A program made the translations under genes and the position numbers. A DNA stretch of 49,420 nt from Chryseobacterium sp. S0630 (GTDB taxonomy: Bacteria > Bacteroidota > Bacteroidia > Flavobacteriales > Weeksellaceae): NCBI RefSeq assembly GCF_024158915.1, contig NZ_JAMZGF010000039.1:1-49420 (forward strand), read 5' to 3'. Below are positions 17,528 through 25,149 of this stretch, in pieces; within the stretch, counting starts at the first letter, position 1; every line of letters starts with the position of its first letter. The notes beneath the pieces were generated by a model. That model searched no databases and was not told where the DNA came from. It saw only the letters and a list, made by a program, of their open reading frames with translations.

Positions 17528-18547
17528 ATGAGTACCGAAACATTAGAAAAAGCTAAATCTGCAATTCCTGTCAGAGGATTTCTGGATATAAAAGATATTG
17601 CTATTCCTCAGGGAGAAGAATTGGTGAAAGCCATTCTGAAGCTTAAAGAGGAGAAAAACGCTGTTATTCTTGCCCATTATTACCAGCCCGGAGAAATTCA
17701 GGATATCGCTGATTTTCTAGGAGATTCTTTACAGCTGGCAAGACAGGCAAAAGACACCAATGCTGACATGATTGTATTCTGTGGAGTCCATTTCATGGCA
17801 GAAGCCGCTAAAATTCTGAATCCAACTAAAAAAGTAGTTCTTCCTGATACCATGGCTGGATGCTCTCTGGCAGACGGTTGTTCCGGAGAAGGACTGAGAA
17901 AAATGCGTGAGCAGCACCCGAATGCTTTAATTGCCACTTACATCAACTGTAATGCAGAAACAAAAGCAGAAAGTGATATCATCGTTACAAGCTCCAATGC
18001 TGAAACAGTAATTGAAGCCCTTCCAAAAGACAGACCAATTATTTTCGCACCAGATAAAAACCTTGGAAGATATTTATCTAAAAAAACAGGTCGTGATATG
18101 ATCCTTTGGGATGGAAGCTGTGTAGTACACGAAGCATTTTCAATGGAAAGAATTGCCCAGCAATTGGCAGACAATCCGGATGCAAAACTGATTGCACACC
18201 CTGAAAGTGAAGAAGCAGTATTAAAACTGGCTCATTTCATCGGTTCCACTTCTGCTCTGTTAAACTATGTAGAAAAAGATGACTGTCAAAAATTCATCAT
18301 TGCTACTGAGGAAGGAATTCTTCACGAAATGAGAAAACGCGCTCCTCACAAGGAACTGATTCCTGCATTGGTTTTTGATGAAAGCTGTAACTGTTCAGAA
18401 TGTTTCTATATGAAACGTAATACAATGGAAAAGCTGTATTTATGTATGAAATATGAGCTTCCTGAAATTCTTATCGACGAAGAATTAAGATTAAAAGCAT
18501 TGAAACCTATTGAAGCCATGCTTGATCTTTCTAAAAGTATAAAATAA
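17528..18547 (+). CDS. nadA: Quinolinate synthase A
   Basis: Condenses iminoaspartate with dihydroxyacetone phosphate to quinolinate in NAD synthesis, using a 4Fe-4S cluster. The three expected cysteine regions are present: FCGVHFMAE (Cys85), WDGSCVVHE (about 198), and CNCSECFYMKRNTMEKL near 290. AHYYQPGEIQDIADFLGDSL near residue 49 and LPDTMAGCSLADGC are typical. The length is 339 residues. No nadB or nadC lies nearby, so it stands apart from the rest of the pathway. Confidence 0.95.
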   Translation: MSTETLEKAKSAIPVRGFLDIKDIAIPQGEELVKAILKLKEEKNAVILAHYYQPGEIQDIADFLGDSLQLARQAKDTNADMIVFCGVHFMAEAAKILNPTKKVVLPDTMAGCSLADGCSGEGLRKMREQHPNALIATYINCNAETKAESDIIVTSSNAETVIEALPKDRPIIFAPDKNLGRYLSKKTGRDMILWDGSCVVHEAFSMERIAQQLADNPDAKLIAHPESEEAVLKLAHFIGSTSALLNYVEKDDCQKFIIATEEGILHEMRKRAPHKELIPALVFDESCNCSECFYMKRNTMEKLYLCMKYELPEILIDEELRLKALKPIEAMLDLSKSIK

Positions 18548-18550
18548 TTG

Positions 18551-18581
18551 AAAAGCACTGTTTTTACACAGTGCTTTTTTT
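18551..18581. terminator. Bidirectional terminator between nadA and the peptide operon
   Basis: AAAAGCACTGT and ACAGTGCTTTT pair perfectly, with A-runs and T-runs on both sides. It closes nadA on the plus strand and the five-peptide operon on the minus strand. Confidence 0.85.
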
Positions 18582-18585
18582 ATTT

Positions 18586-18795
18586 TTAGTCAGCAGTAAT
18601 TGCAACAAAGCAATCCATGCTTACCACGACACACATTCTGCAGTTTTCAGACAGATTCCAATAGGCCTCGCACGAAGGATCACTGGAAGAGCCTGGTCCA
18701 AAAACCAGATGAGTAGGACAACCATCACATCTGGAAATAGCTGATCCATTCACCTGCTCCAAATCTCTCCTGCTTAATTTTTTAATTGTTTTCAT
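18586..18795 (-). CDS. Cys-rich double-glycine-leader peptide 1
   Basis: A 69-residue bacteriocin-like precursor. The leader MKTIKKLSRRDLEQVNGS is 18 residues and resembles leaders cut after a GG/GA/GS pair by peptidase-containing ABC exporters. The core has six Cys (23, 26, 42, 52, 55, 62), with a CDGCP start and SCEAYWNLSENCRMCVVVSM that align with peptides 2 and 5. It is the last gene of the minus-strand operon, 11 bases after peptide 2. The function is not known; an even Cys count suggests disulfides in a secreted mature peptide. Confidence 0.75.
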   Translation of the reverse strand: MKTIKKLSRRDLEQVNGSAISRCDGCPTHLVFGPGSSSDPSCEAYWNLSENCRMCVVVSMDCFVAITAD

Positions 18796-18806
18796 ATTTT
18801 AAAATT

Positions 18807-19010
18807 TTAAGACACTCCTCCATCTACACATGACATATCAACAATCACGCACATTTTACAACGATCGGGAAGCATTTGAAAAGCCTCACAAGGAGCATCG
18901 CCAGGATTATTTCCGTAAGTAGTATTCTTAGGACATCCTGTGCATGTAACAGGACCTGCTCCCTGCAATGTTTGAAGTTCTTTTCTGTTTAATTTCTTTA
19001 AATTTTTCAT
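18807..19010 (-). CDS. Cys-rich double-glycine-leader peptide 2
   Basis: A 67-residue precursor. The leader MKNLKKLNRKELQTLQGA has 18 residues, with cleavage predicted after Gly-Ala. Six Cys at 23, 26, 41, 51, 54 and 61 match peptide 1 almost position for position: CTGCPKN..YG, PCEAFQMLPDRCKMCVIVDM. It looks like a recent duplicate that has diverged outside the Cys framework. The gap to peptide 3 upstream is 30 bases. Confidence 0.75.
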   Translation of the reverse strand: MKNLKKLNRKELQTLQGAGPVTCTGCPKNTTYGNNPGDAPCEAFQMLPDRCKMCVIVDMSCVDGGVS

Positions 19011-19040
19011 AGTTGTTTTAATTAATTTTTGATTTTTTTA

Positions 19041-19238
19041 CTAAGCTTCTAAAATTGGGCAGCTACCCGGGATGGATGGATCATACGGGAAAAGATAAAG
19101 ACAAACTTTACGTCCTTTAAAATCTGTACATACCGCACAGCCTTTTGGTCCACAGTCAAGATCTACAGCGCACTCGTCTCCTCCTCCTCCCATAATAGCT
19201 CTTAAGCTTTCTCTGTTTAATTTTTTTGAATTTCTCAT
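19041..19238 (-). CDS. Cys-rich double-glycine-leader peptide 3
   Basis: A 65-residue precursor with leader MRNSKKLNRESLRAIMGG, a clean Gly-Gly at residues 17-18. Six Cys (23, 29, 34, 37, 46, 60) in a different arrangement, CAVDLDCGPKGCAVC, make this a second core type sharing the same leader. The product is unknown; secretion is inferred from the leader. Confidence 0.75.
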   Translation of the reverse strand: MRNSKKLNRESLRAIMGGGGDECAVDLDCGPKGCAVCTDFKGRKVCLYLFPYDPSIPGSCPILEA

Positions 19239-19287
19239 AGTAATTAAGTTTGATTAAGATGTATTGAAATAATTAAATCTTATCTTA

Positions 19288-19458
19288 TTATAACATAGGT
19301 GCATAACAAGTACCTCCCGGCTTTAGCCAGCATCCCCACTTTCCACCTCCGCGGAAACAGACAAATTGCTCACCTCCGCATGCTTCAATCTGAATATCAG
19401 TGAAACCACCCTTGATATTTTTTTGATCTTCTCTTGATAATTTCTTGATTGTTTTCAT
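19288..19458 (-). CDS. Cys-rich double-glycine-leader peptide 4
   Basis: A 56-residue open frame short enough to be missed by size-limited gene calling. Translation gives leader MKTIKKLSREDQKNIKGG, again with Gly-Gly at 17-18, then a Gly-, Trp- and Cys-rich core with four Cys (27, 34, 43, 51) including ACGGEQFVCFRGGGKWGCW. Start ATG at 19458, stop TAA at 19288-19290. It lies 49 bases from each neighbour, in line with the other four, so I regard it as real. Confidence 0.75.
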   Translation of the reverse strand: MKTIKKLSREDQKNIKGGFTDIQIEACGGEQFVCFRGGGKWGCWLKPGGTCYAPML

Positions 19459-19507
19459 AGTGTAATAATTTTAGTATTCTGTAATAACAATAAATTGATC
19501 ATGTAAA

Positions 19508-19702
19508 TCAGTAAGGGCCGAAGCATTCAAAGCTTACTAACACTCTTCCTTTACAGCACTCCGGTAATGCATAATAATCAGCACATGATCTTGGTTCACC
19601 AGGTCCGTAGGGTCCGGCAGGACAATTCTCAAAACAGTTATTCACATCTCCTCCACTGATTGATTTCAGATTTACTCGGTTTAATTTCTTTAAATTTTTC
19701 AT
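19508..19702 (-). CDS. Cys-rich double-glycine-leader peptide 5
   Basis: A 64-residue precursor, first in the operon. The open frame extends upstream, but ATG at 19702 is chosen because it gives the leader MKNLKKLNRVNLKSISGG at the same 18-residue length as the others. Six Cys (23, 27, 40, 49, 50, 60); the core NCPAGPYGPGEPRSCADYYA with LP.C and V.VS..CF matches peptides 1 and 2. A Bacteroidetes promoter lies 27-58 bases upstream. Confidence 0.75.
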   Translation of the reverse strand: MKNLKKLNRVNLKSISGGDVNNCFENCPAGPYGPGEPRSCADYYALPECCKGRVLVSFECFGPY

Positions 19703-19728
19703 AATTATTTCGTTATGAGTTAACATTA

Positions 19729-19760
19729 TAAATGTAAGATTTTTAATCAATTACACCAAA
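19729..19760 (-). promoter_or_regulatory. Promoter of the five-peptide operon
   Basis: On the minus strand TTTG (19760-19757) and TACATTTA (19736-19729, seven of eight to TAnnTTTG) are spaced by 20 bases, 27 bases before the first peptide start. It is divergent from the thr promoter. Confidence 0.55.
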
Positions 19761-19802
19761 TATATCTCTTAAAAAGGAAATATATTTTATGATGTTAAAC
19801 AC

Positions 19803-19832
19803 TTGCCTGTTTCAAAATAATTTGTACATTTG
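19803..19832 (+). promoter_or_regulatory. Promoter of the thr operon
   Basis: TTG at 19803-19805 and a perfect TACATTTG at 19825-19832 are separated by 19 bases. The transcript should start around 19837-19840, only a few bases before the leader-peptide ATG at 19843, so the leader mRNA would be nearly leaderless. Confidence 0.75.
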
Positions 19833-19842
19833 TTCTGTTACA

Positions 19843-19944
19843 ATGAATCTTTTAAGAAACATATCTGATATTTCTACCCTGAAATCACTTATTTCAGGCA
19901 TATCTTCTGTTTCTACATTCACAACTACAACAATTACCCCATAA
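19843..19944 (+). CDS. Threonine attenuator leader peptide (33 aa)
   Basis: A short frame starting MNLLRNISDIS and ending STFTTTTITP, stop TAA at 19942-19944. Six of its last nine residues are Thr, with one Ile, as in the enterobacterial thrL peptide. It starts just after the promoter and ends within an antiterminator/terminator structure in front of thrA. Its expected role is to report charged tRNA-Thr (and perhaps tRNA-Ile) by ribosome stalling. The peptide itself needs no other function. I would use thrL only as an analogy, since common descent cannot be shown here. Confidence 0.8.
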   Translation: MNLLRNISDISTLKSLISGISSVSTFTTTTITP

Positions 19945-19991
19945 CGGGGTAGATTTTCACATATTATTTCCGGTACCCGTACTCTTTTTTT
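19935..19991 (+). promoter_or_regulatory. Threonine attenuator: antiterminator and terminator
   Basis: TACCCC (19935-19940) can pair with GGGGTA (19946-19951) as an antiterminator. Alternatively ACGGGGTA (19944-19951) pairs with TACCCGT (19974-19980), one bulged G, followed by ACTC and seven T (19985-19991), as a terminator. The two are mutually exclusive because both use GGGGTA. An earlier hairpin, CCTGAAAT/ATTTCAGG (19878-19885 and 19891-19898), lies inside the leader frame and could pause RNA polymerase. Confidence 0.75.
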
Positions 19992-20035
19992 AAAGAGTAA
20001 TCATTTCTATTTGCCCAACTTCAAAAAAATAATTG

Positions 20036-22483
20036 ATGAAAGTTTTAAAATTCGGCGGAACATCAGTCGCCCATTCTCAGAATATCTTACTGGTGAAAAA
20101 AATAATAAAAAGAGAATCTTTAAAAAGCAGGGTTGTTGTTATTGTTTCAGCACTTCACGGTGTTACTGACCAACTGATCAAAGCAGCAGAATATGCTTCT
20201 GTAAAAGATGAAAATTATATTCAAACAGTTCAGAATCTTGAAGAAAAACATATCAGTCTGGTAAAAGAACTTTTCCCAATCTCAGAACAAAGTTCATGGT
20301 TAAGTTTCGTAAAAAAACATTTCAATGATATCGAAGAGCTCTGCACAGGAATTGCAGTTCTTGGTGAATTAACAGACAGAATTAAAGATAAAATTGCTTC
20401 TTACGGAGAATTTATGTCTTCAAATATTATTGCAGCAAGACTTCAACAAGAAAAATCAGACTGCGTATGGATGAATTCTGCAGAGCTGATCAGAACAGAC
20501 AGTAATTTTACTCATGCAAAAGTAGATTTTAAATGTACGGATAGCAATATTGCTAATTTCCTGAATAAAACCCCCAACCGCATTATTTTAGGTCCTGGGT
20601 TTATCGCTCATGATGAAAAAAATAATACAACCACATTAGGAAGAGGCGGTTCCGATTATACGGCTTCTATTATTGCAGCTTCTATTGATGCAGAAGAACT
20701 TCAGATCTGGACAGATGTAAGCGGGATGATGACCGCTGATCCACGTCTGGTTTCCAATGCTAAACCTATTTCAGAAATTTCTTATCATGAAGCGATGGAA
20801 CTATCACATTTTGGAGCAAAAGTGCTTTATCCACCTTCCATTCAGCCTGTGATGGTAAAAAATACAAACCTGATCATCAAGAATACTTTTGATCCGGATG
20901 CGCCAGGAACTTTAATTTCTCATCAACGGAGATCTTCCGAAGATGAAAAGCAGATTGCAGTAGGAATTTCAAACATGAACAATATTGCCCTGCTTACCCT
21001 TGAAGGCAGTGGAATGGTAGGAATACCCGGAATTTCAGCAAAATTATTTCAATGCTTAAGTCATGAAAAAATAAATGTAATCCTTATTACACAAGGATCT
21101 TCAGAGCATTCTATCACCATTGCTATTGAAGAAAAAGAAGTTTTGCGTGCCGAATATGCCATCAACTCTTCTTTTGCAGATGATATTAACCTGAAGAGAG
21201 TGTATCCTGTAAAAATTGAAACAGGACATTCCATTGTGGCTCTGGTAGGAGAAAATATGAAAAGCAGAAGTGGTGTGAGTGCAAAAATGTTTGGATGTCT
21301 CGGAAATAATGGGATCAATATTAGAGCAATTGCTCAGGGATCTTCAGAAAGAAATATCAGCATTGTGATTTCAGAAAAGGATAGTAAAAAAGCAGTTAAC
21401 GTGCTTCATGAAGAATTTTTTGAATCTGAAATAAAGCAAATCCATCTGTACATCTGTGGAACAGGAAATGTAGGTTCAAAACTGATCCAGCAGATTTATA
21501 GCCAAAATGATTATTTAAAAGAAAACTTTTTGATCAACCTGAGAATTGCAGGGATGTCCAATAGCCGTCATATGCTGTTTTCAGATCAGGGAATATCAAA
21601 GGACAGCTATGCTAACTGGGAACAATATGGTGAAAAAGCCTCTGCCAGAGAATTTGCAGATGAAATTATCCGCAGAAATCTTAGAAATTCGGTTTTCGTT
21701 GATGTAACGGCAAGCGCTGACATTCCTGAAGTGTATGAAAGCTTATTAAAAAGAAGTGTGAACCTCGTAGCCTGTAATAAAATTGCAGCTTCTTCAGATT
21801 TCAAAAAGTATAAAACTTTAAAAAATACTGCAAGAAATCACAGCTGTAATTTCTATTTTGAAACCAATGTAGGAGCGGGGCTTCCGGTAATAGGAACCAT
21901 TAATGATCTTATCAAAAGTGGAGACCGAATTCAATCTATTAAGGCTGTATTGAGCGGAACATTGAATTTTGTATTTAATGAGTATGATGGCAGCAGAACG
22001 TTCTCCGAAGTAGTAGCTCAGGCTCAGAAGGAAGGATATACAGAGCCGGATCCAAGACTTGATCTGTCCGGAAAAGATGTAGCAAGAAAAATTTTAATTC
22101 TGGCAAGAGAGGCAGGATATCCGCTTCAGTTTGAGGAAATTGAAAATATAAGTTTTCTGCCTGAAGAATGCATGCAGGGAAGTGTTGAAAACTTCTACGA
22201 AAAGCTTACAGAGTATGAAGATCATTTTAAAAACTTATTGATTAAAGCTAAAAACGAAGACAAAATATTAAAATATGTCGCAGAATTTGAAGACGGAAAA
22301 GCTAAAGTAGGGCTACAGCATATTGCTCCGGATAGTGACCTGTTTCACTTATATGGAAAGGACAATATTGTCATTTTTAAAACTCTAAGATATTCAGAAC
22401 AGCCATTGGTTGTAAAAGGAGCCGGTGCCGGCGCAGATGTAACGGCAAGTGGAGTTTTTGCAGATATTATCCGTTCTATTTAA
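20036..22483 (+). CDS. thrA: Bifunctional aspartate kinase / homoserine dehydrogenase I
   Basis: Carries out the first and third steps of threonine synthesis from aspartate. The N-terminal kinase begins MKVLKFGGTSVA, the family start, which decides ATG 20036 over TTG 20033. Two ACT regulatory repeats follow (around SGMVGIPGISAKLF and KSRSGVSAKMFGCLGNNGIN), then the dehydrogenase with nucleotide-binding CGTGNVGSKL near residue 472, and SGTLNFVFNEY, EPDPRLDLSGKDVARK. The length of 815 residues fits ThrA. First gene of a tight thrABC cluster, behind an attenuator-like leader. Confidence 0.96.
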   Translation: MKVLKFGGTSVAHSQNILLVKKIIKRESLKSRVVVIVSALHGVTDQLIKAAEYASVKDENYIQTVQNLEEKHISLVKELFPISEQSSWLSFVKKHFNDIEELCTGIAVLGELTDRIKDKIASYGEFMSSNIIAARLQQEKSDCVWMNSAELIRTDSNFTHAKVDFKCTDSNIANFLNKTPNRIILGPGFIAHDEKNNTTTLGRGGSDYTASIIAASIDAEELQIWTDVSGMMTADPRLVSNAKPISEISYHEAMELSHFGAKVLYPPSIQPVMVKNTNLIIKNTFDPDAPGTLISHQRRSSEDEKQIAVGISNMNNIALLTLEGSGMVGIPGISAKLFQCLSHEKINVILITQGSSEHSITIAIEEKEVLRAEYAINSSFADDINLKRVYPVKIETGHSIVALVGENMKSRSGVSAKMFGCLGNNGINIRAIAQGSSERNISIVISEKDSKKAVNVLHEEFFESEIKQIHLYICGTGNVGSKLIQQIYSQNDYLKENFLINLRIAGMSNSRHMLFSDQGISKDSYANWEQYGEKASAREFADEIIRRNLRNSVFVDVTASADIPEVYESLLKRSVNLVACNKIAASSDFKKYKTLKNTARNHSCNFYFETNVGAGLPVIGTINDLIKSGDRIQSIKAVLSGTLNFVFNEYDGSRTFSEVVAQAQKEGYTEPDPRLDLSGKDVARKILILAREAGYPLQFEEIENISFLPEECMQGSVENFYEKLTEYEDHFKNLLIKAKNEDKILKYVAEFEDGKAKVGLQHIAPDSDLFHLYGKDNIVIFKTLRYSEQPLVVKGAGAGADVTASGVFADIIRSI

Positions 22484-22493
22484 AAATACAATT

Positions 22494-23420
22494 ATGAAAA
22501 AAGTAAAATTAAAAGTACCGGCCACTGTTGCCAATCTGGTTTGCGGATTTGATATTTTAGGAATGGCTATGCACGATCCTTATGATGAGATGGAATTCCG
22601 ATTACTGGAAACCCCAGAAATTATTATAAAACATACAGATTCTTTCGGACTTCCTGAAGAGCCTTCCAGCAATGTTGCCGGTATTGTTCTCTTAAAAATT
22701 CAGGAATATTTTAATCTGAAAAATGGTTTTGAAGTCATTATCCATAAGCATATAAAGCCTGGAAGCGGGCTCGGCTCCAGTGCGGCAAGTGCCGCCGGAG
22801 CCGCCATTGGTGCCAATGTGTTATTAGGAAACAAACTTTCCAAAGAGGAAATGGTTCATTTTGCCATGTTTGGAGAAGAGCTGGCTTCAGGAGTAAGGCA
22901 TGCAGATAACATAGCTCCCTGTATTTATGGAGGAATTACGCTGGTAAAATCTACCAACCCCATTGATATCATTCCTCTGAACAGTCCTGATTTATTTGCA
23001 ACGGCCGTACATCCGCAGGTGGAAGTTAAAACTTCAGATGCCAGACAGATTTTAAAGAAAAATATCACTTTAAAAAGCGCTGTTGAACAATGGGGAAATA
23101 TAGCTGGGCTCGTAGCCGGGATTCAGAAGAATGACTTCGCTTTGATTGGCAGAAGTTTAAACGATGTCATTATTGAACCTGTGCGAAGTATATTGATACC
23201 AAAATTTAACGAAATCAAAGAAAAAAGCTTGCAATTAGGAGCTTTAGGTGGTGGAATTTCCGGATCTGGACCTTCTATTTTTATGCTGTCTGAACAAAAA
23301 GAAACCGCAGAAAAAATTGCCCAAATGATGAAATCAGTATATGATGAAATTGAAATAGAAAGTTTTGTATATGTTTCAAAAATAAATCCGGCTGGTATTC
23401 AAATCATTGAAGAAGCTTAA
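22494..23420 (+). CDS. thrB: Homoserine kinase
   Basis: Phosphorylates homoserine. It is a GHMP kinase with the ATP-binding loop PGSGLGSSAASAAGAA near residue 90 and the start MKKVKLKVPATVANLVCGFD, where P-A-T-x-A-N-L is the usual N-terminal substrate block. The open frame extends upstream into thrA, but ATG 22494 is chosen from this family start; it leaves a 10-base gap after thrA. 308 residues. Confidence 0.95.
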   Translation: MKKVKLKVPATVANLVCGFDILGMAMHDPYDEMEFRLLETPEIIIKHTDSFGLPEEPSSNVAGIVLLKIQEYFNLKNGFEVIIHKHIKPGSGLGSSAASAAGAAIGANVLLGNKLSKEEMVHFAMFGEELASGVRHADNIAPCIYGGITLVKSTNPIDIIPLNSPDLFATAVHPQVEVKTSDARQILKKNITLKSAVEQWGNIAGLVAGIQKNDFALIGRSLNDVIIEPVRSILIPKFNEIKEKSLQLGALGGGISGSGPSIFMLSEQKETAEKIAQMMKSVYDEIEIESFVYVSKINPAGIQIIEEA

Positions 23421-23435
23421 TCATAAAAAACAAAA

Positions 23436-24740
23436 ATGAAATATTATAATTTAAAAGACCATCTGGAAAAAATTAATTTCAGAGAGGCAACCATAAAAGG
23501 TCAGGGAAAAGAAAAAGGGTTGTTCTTTCCTGAAAACATTCCCCGGTTTAATGAAGAATTTATTCAAAATCTTCATCAGTATTCCAATGAGGAAATCGCA
23601 TATCAATGCATGAAAGATTTTGTAGGAGATGAAATTCCTTCGGAAATACTCAAAGAAATTGTAGCAGAAACCGTGAGTTTTGAGATTCCTTTAGAAAAAA
23701 TTAATGAGCAGATATCCATATTAGAACTGTTTCATGGCCCTACTCTAGCTTTTAAAGATATTGGTGCGAGATTTATGAGCCGTTGCCTGTCTTATTTTCT
23801 GAAAGATCAGCAGAAAAAAGTAACTGTTCTTGTTGCCACTTCCGGAGATACCGGAGGCGCTGTTGCCCATGGATTTTATAAAATTCCGCAGATTAATGTA
23901 GTTATTTTGTATCCTAAAAACAGGGTAAGTCCGGTTCAGGAGAAGCAGCTGACCGCATTGGGAGAAAATATTTCAGCATTAGAAGTCAATGGCAGTTTTG
24001 ATGATTGTCAGAATCTTGTCAAGCAGGCTTTTTCAGATGAAGAAATCAACAGTCAGTTATTTTTGACGTCTGCCAATTCTATCAACGTGGCAAGATGGCT
24101 TCCCCAGCAGATTTATTATTTAATAGCATTAAAACAATGGATTCAGCAGCATAAAGAACATCCTGTAATCTGTGTACCAAGTGGTAATTTCGGAAATATC
24201 TGTGCCGGACTTCTGGCTCATTTCAGAGGATTGTCTGCCAGTCATTTTATTGCGGCCTGTAATGCCAATCATGTAATTCCGGATTATTTTACAACTCAGA
24301 ACTACCAACCACAAAAAGCGATTGCTACGCTATCCAATGCGATGGATGTAGGAGACCCTAGTAATTTTGTACGAGTTCTGGAGCTTTTCGGGCATCAGTT
24401 TGAAACAGTAAAAAATAAAATTTCTGCCTATTCCATTGATGATGATGAAACAATGAAAACAATAAGTAAAGTTTATGAAAAATACGGATATATTCTGGAA
24501 CCTCACAGTGCCGTAGCCTTTGCTTCAATGGAAAAATATCTGCAGGAAAATCCAGATCAAAAAGGATTTATCCTGGGTACTGCTCATCCTGTAAAATTCC
24601 CTGATGCAGTGGAAAAAGCGATTCATACTCAGATTGAAATTCCTGAATCATTGAAGGAACTCATGAAAAAGGAGAAAAAAACTGTAGAAATAAATTCAGA
24701 TTTTGAAGAATTAAGACGATTTTTGCTTCATAAAATCTGA
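23436..24740 (+). CDS. thrC: Threonine synthase
   Basis: Converts O-phosphohomoserine to threonine with pyridoxal phosphate. GPTLAFKDIGARF near residue 105 holds the PLP-binding lysine; ATSGDTGGAVAHGF binds the cofactor phosphate; VPSGNFGNICAGL is also typical. The length is 434 residues. It starts 15 bases after thrB and completes the threonine pathway branch. Confidence 0.96.
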   Translation: MKYYNLKDHLEKINFREATIKGQGKEKGLFFPENIPRFNEEFIQNLHQYSNEEIAYQCMKDFVGDEIPSEILKEIVAETVSFEIPLEKINEQISILELFHGPTLAFKDIGARFMSRCLSYFLKDQQKKVTVLVATSGDTGGAVAHGFYKIPQINVVILYPKNRVSPVQEKQLTALGENISALEVNGSFDDCQNLVKQAFSDEEINSQLFLTSANSINVARWLPQQIYYLIALKQWIQQHKEHPVICVPSGNFGNICAGLLAHFRGLSASHFIAACNANHVIPDYFTTQNYQPQKAIATLSNAMDVGDPSNFVRVLELFGHQFETVKNKISAYSIDDDETMKTISKVYEKYGYILEPHSAVAFASMEKYLQENPDQKGFILGTAHPVKFPDAVEKAIHTQIEIPESLKELMKKEKKTVEINSDFEELRRFLLHKI

Positions 24741-24744
24741 TGCA

Positions 24745-25113
24745 ATGAGCAAAATATATCTTGAAGATGTAAGAATATATGCGTACCATGGTGTACTTCC
24801 TGAAGAAAATATCATCGGTACCTATTATATTCTGAATGCAGAACTTCATACCGATCTGTGGAAAGCAGCCACTTCCGACGATTTGCATGACACCATAAGT
24901 TATGCAGATATCAATGATATCCTTCACGGTGAAATGAAAATAAAATCCAAATTACTGGAACATGTAGCAGGAAGAATCATCACAAAAATTCATGACAGCT
25001 TTCCACAGGTTGATTATATTAAATTAAAAATCACCAAAACAGCTCCACCTATGCAGGGAGAAATGAAAGGTGCCAGCATTGAGTTGGAAAAAAGCTTTAA
25101 ACCGGAAAATTAA
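24745..25113 (+). CDS. folB: Dihydroneopterin aldolase
   Basis: A 122-residue folate-pathway enzyme that splits dihydroneopterin to hydroxymethyl-dihydropterin. It begins MSKIYLEDVRIYAYHGVLPEE, where the Y-x-x-H-G-V-x-x-x-E block is the family's active-site signature, and has SYADINDIL and the late KITKTAPPM. Only 4 bases separate it from the thrC stop, so it is probably co-transcribed with the thr genes although it is metabolically unrelated. Confidence 0.93.
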   Translation: MSKIYLEDVRIYAYHGVLPEENIIGTYYILNAELHTDLWKAATSDDLHDTISYADINDILHGEMKIKSKLLEHVAGRIITKIHDSFPQVDYIKLKITKTAPPMQGEMKGASIELEKSFKPEN

Positions 25114-25149
25114 AATCCTTATTTTCGTTTCATTAAAAAAACATACAAA

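Noticed and set aside
18586..19702. A lanthipeptide or other ribosomally made modified peptide cluster
   Set aside because: No modifying enzyme, exporter or immunity gene is adjacent; the cores have an even number of Cys, which fits disulfides better. Modification by enzymes elsewhere cannot be excluded.
24741..25149. Riboswitch or leader near folB
   Set aside because: folB starts 4 bases after thrC and the 36 bases after it show no structure.
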